From assembly GCA_963813555.1 (NCBI GenBank), contig CAWEZX010000005.1:406121-470120 (forward strand): DNA of 64,000 bases. The letters are read 5' to 3'. The notes below the pieces were generated by a model. That model was not told the DNA's origin, ran no database searches, and saw only the letters and a program-made list of their open reading frames with translations. The DNA is from Roseiarcus sp963813555. Lineage in GTDB: Bacteria; Pseudomonadota; Alphaproteobacteria; Rhizobiales; Beijerinckiaceae. Positions 63,905 to 64,000 of the stretch are shown here, in pieces (within the stretch, counting starts at the first letter, position 1; each line of letters opens with the position of its first letter). A program made the position numbers and the translations under genes.

Positions 63905-64000
63905 TCAAAACAAAAAGTACCGCTGCGCCATAGGCAGCTTGTCCGCCGGCTCGCAGACCAAAAGCTCGCCGTCGGCCCTTACGTCATAGGTCTCGGGATC
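63905..64000 (-). CDS. ureC: Urease subunit alpha, 3' end only
   Basis: Minus strand reads DPETYDVRADGELLVCEPAD, KLPMAQRYFLF and TGA at 63905-63907, the conserved end of UreC, the nickel-containing catalytic subunit of urease. The gene enters from beyond the right edge. A truncated, 84%-like copy of the same tail occurs at 61217, so the urease locus has been rearranged here. Confidence 0.85.
   Translation of the reverse strand, partial: DPETYDVRADGELLVCEPADKLPMAQRYFLF

Noticed and set aside
1..64000. tRNA, rRNA genes or a CRISPR array
   Set aside because: No cloverleaf-like segment, rRNA sequence or regularly spaced repeat was recognised in the intergenic regions by eye; a covariance-model scan could still find a missed tRNA.

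Overview
This window looks like a chromosomal segment of an alphaproteobacterium of the order Hyphomicrobiales (Rhizobiales). The evidence is high-GC coding sequence, a complete-looking Flp/Tad pilus operon, the fabA-fabB-fabI unit, and above all the block secB / dnaQ-coaE-aroE-maf-PPDK regulator facing hemJ-rho. In alphaproteobacteria that block surrounds the replication origin. A methanotroph-like or Beijerinckia-like relative is possible, but no diagnostic gene is present.

Layout. 1-5.5 kb: ileS (cut by the left edge), ribF, a MaoC hydratase and a NagD-like HAD phosphatase, all leftward. 5.6-9.6 kb: thioredoxin, a translationally coupled MarR / OmpR-type regulator / histidine kinase operon, and divergent ilvE. 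10.1-13.6 kb: an IS630 element inserted in the stop codon of a uvrD/pcrA helicase. 13.8-23.0 kb: leftward Tad operon (flp pilin, cpaA, B, C, D, E, F, tadB, tadC). 23.3-31.1 kb: DUF1491, a peptidoglycan-binding protein, sufE, a coiled-coil membrane protein, fabA-fabB-fabI, a lytic transglycosylase and secB. 31.1-34.9 kb: dnaQ, coaE, aroE, maf and the PPDK regulator with overlapping ends. About 34.8-35.25 kb: candidate chromosomal origin containing a perfect CtrA box. 35.2-42.8 kb: hemJ, rho, then chorismate mutase, hisC, tyrC and chaC, the last split by an IS1634-type element. 42.8-55.1 kb: plsC, ftsX-ftsE, hpt, pepP, pgi, an ABC-F ATPase, a DUF2852 protein and a TetR regulator.

From about 55.4 kb to the right edge the DNA becomes accessory: genes of low GC content, a transposase remnant, an IS1595-type element with an 8-bp target duplication, and duplicated fragments of genes (the rraA tail, part of a DMSP-lyase-like cupin gene, and the ureC tail) on the far side of inserted DNA. 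The intact ureC 3' end enters at the right edge.

Two themes cut across the window. First, at least eleven genes, including transposases, are broken by a single-base frame change, nearly always one extra base. This looks like residual indel error in the assembly more than biology, so those genes are annotated as single frameshifted CDSs. Second, a structured repeat of about 170 bp occurs at 2.8 kb and 58.9 kb in opposite orientation; each copy carries a perfect long hairpin of different sequence.
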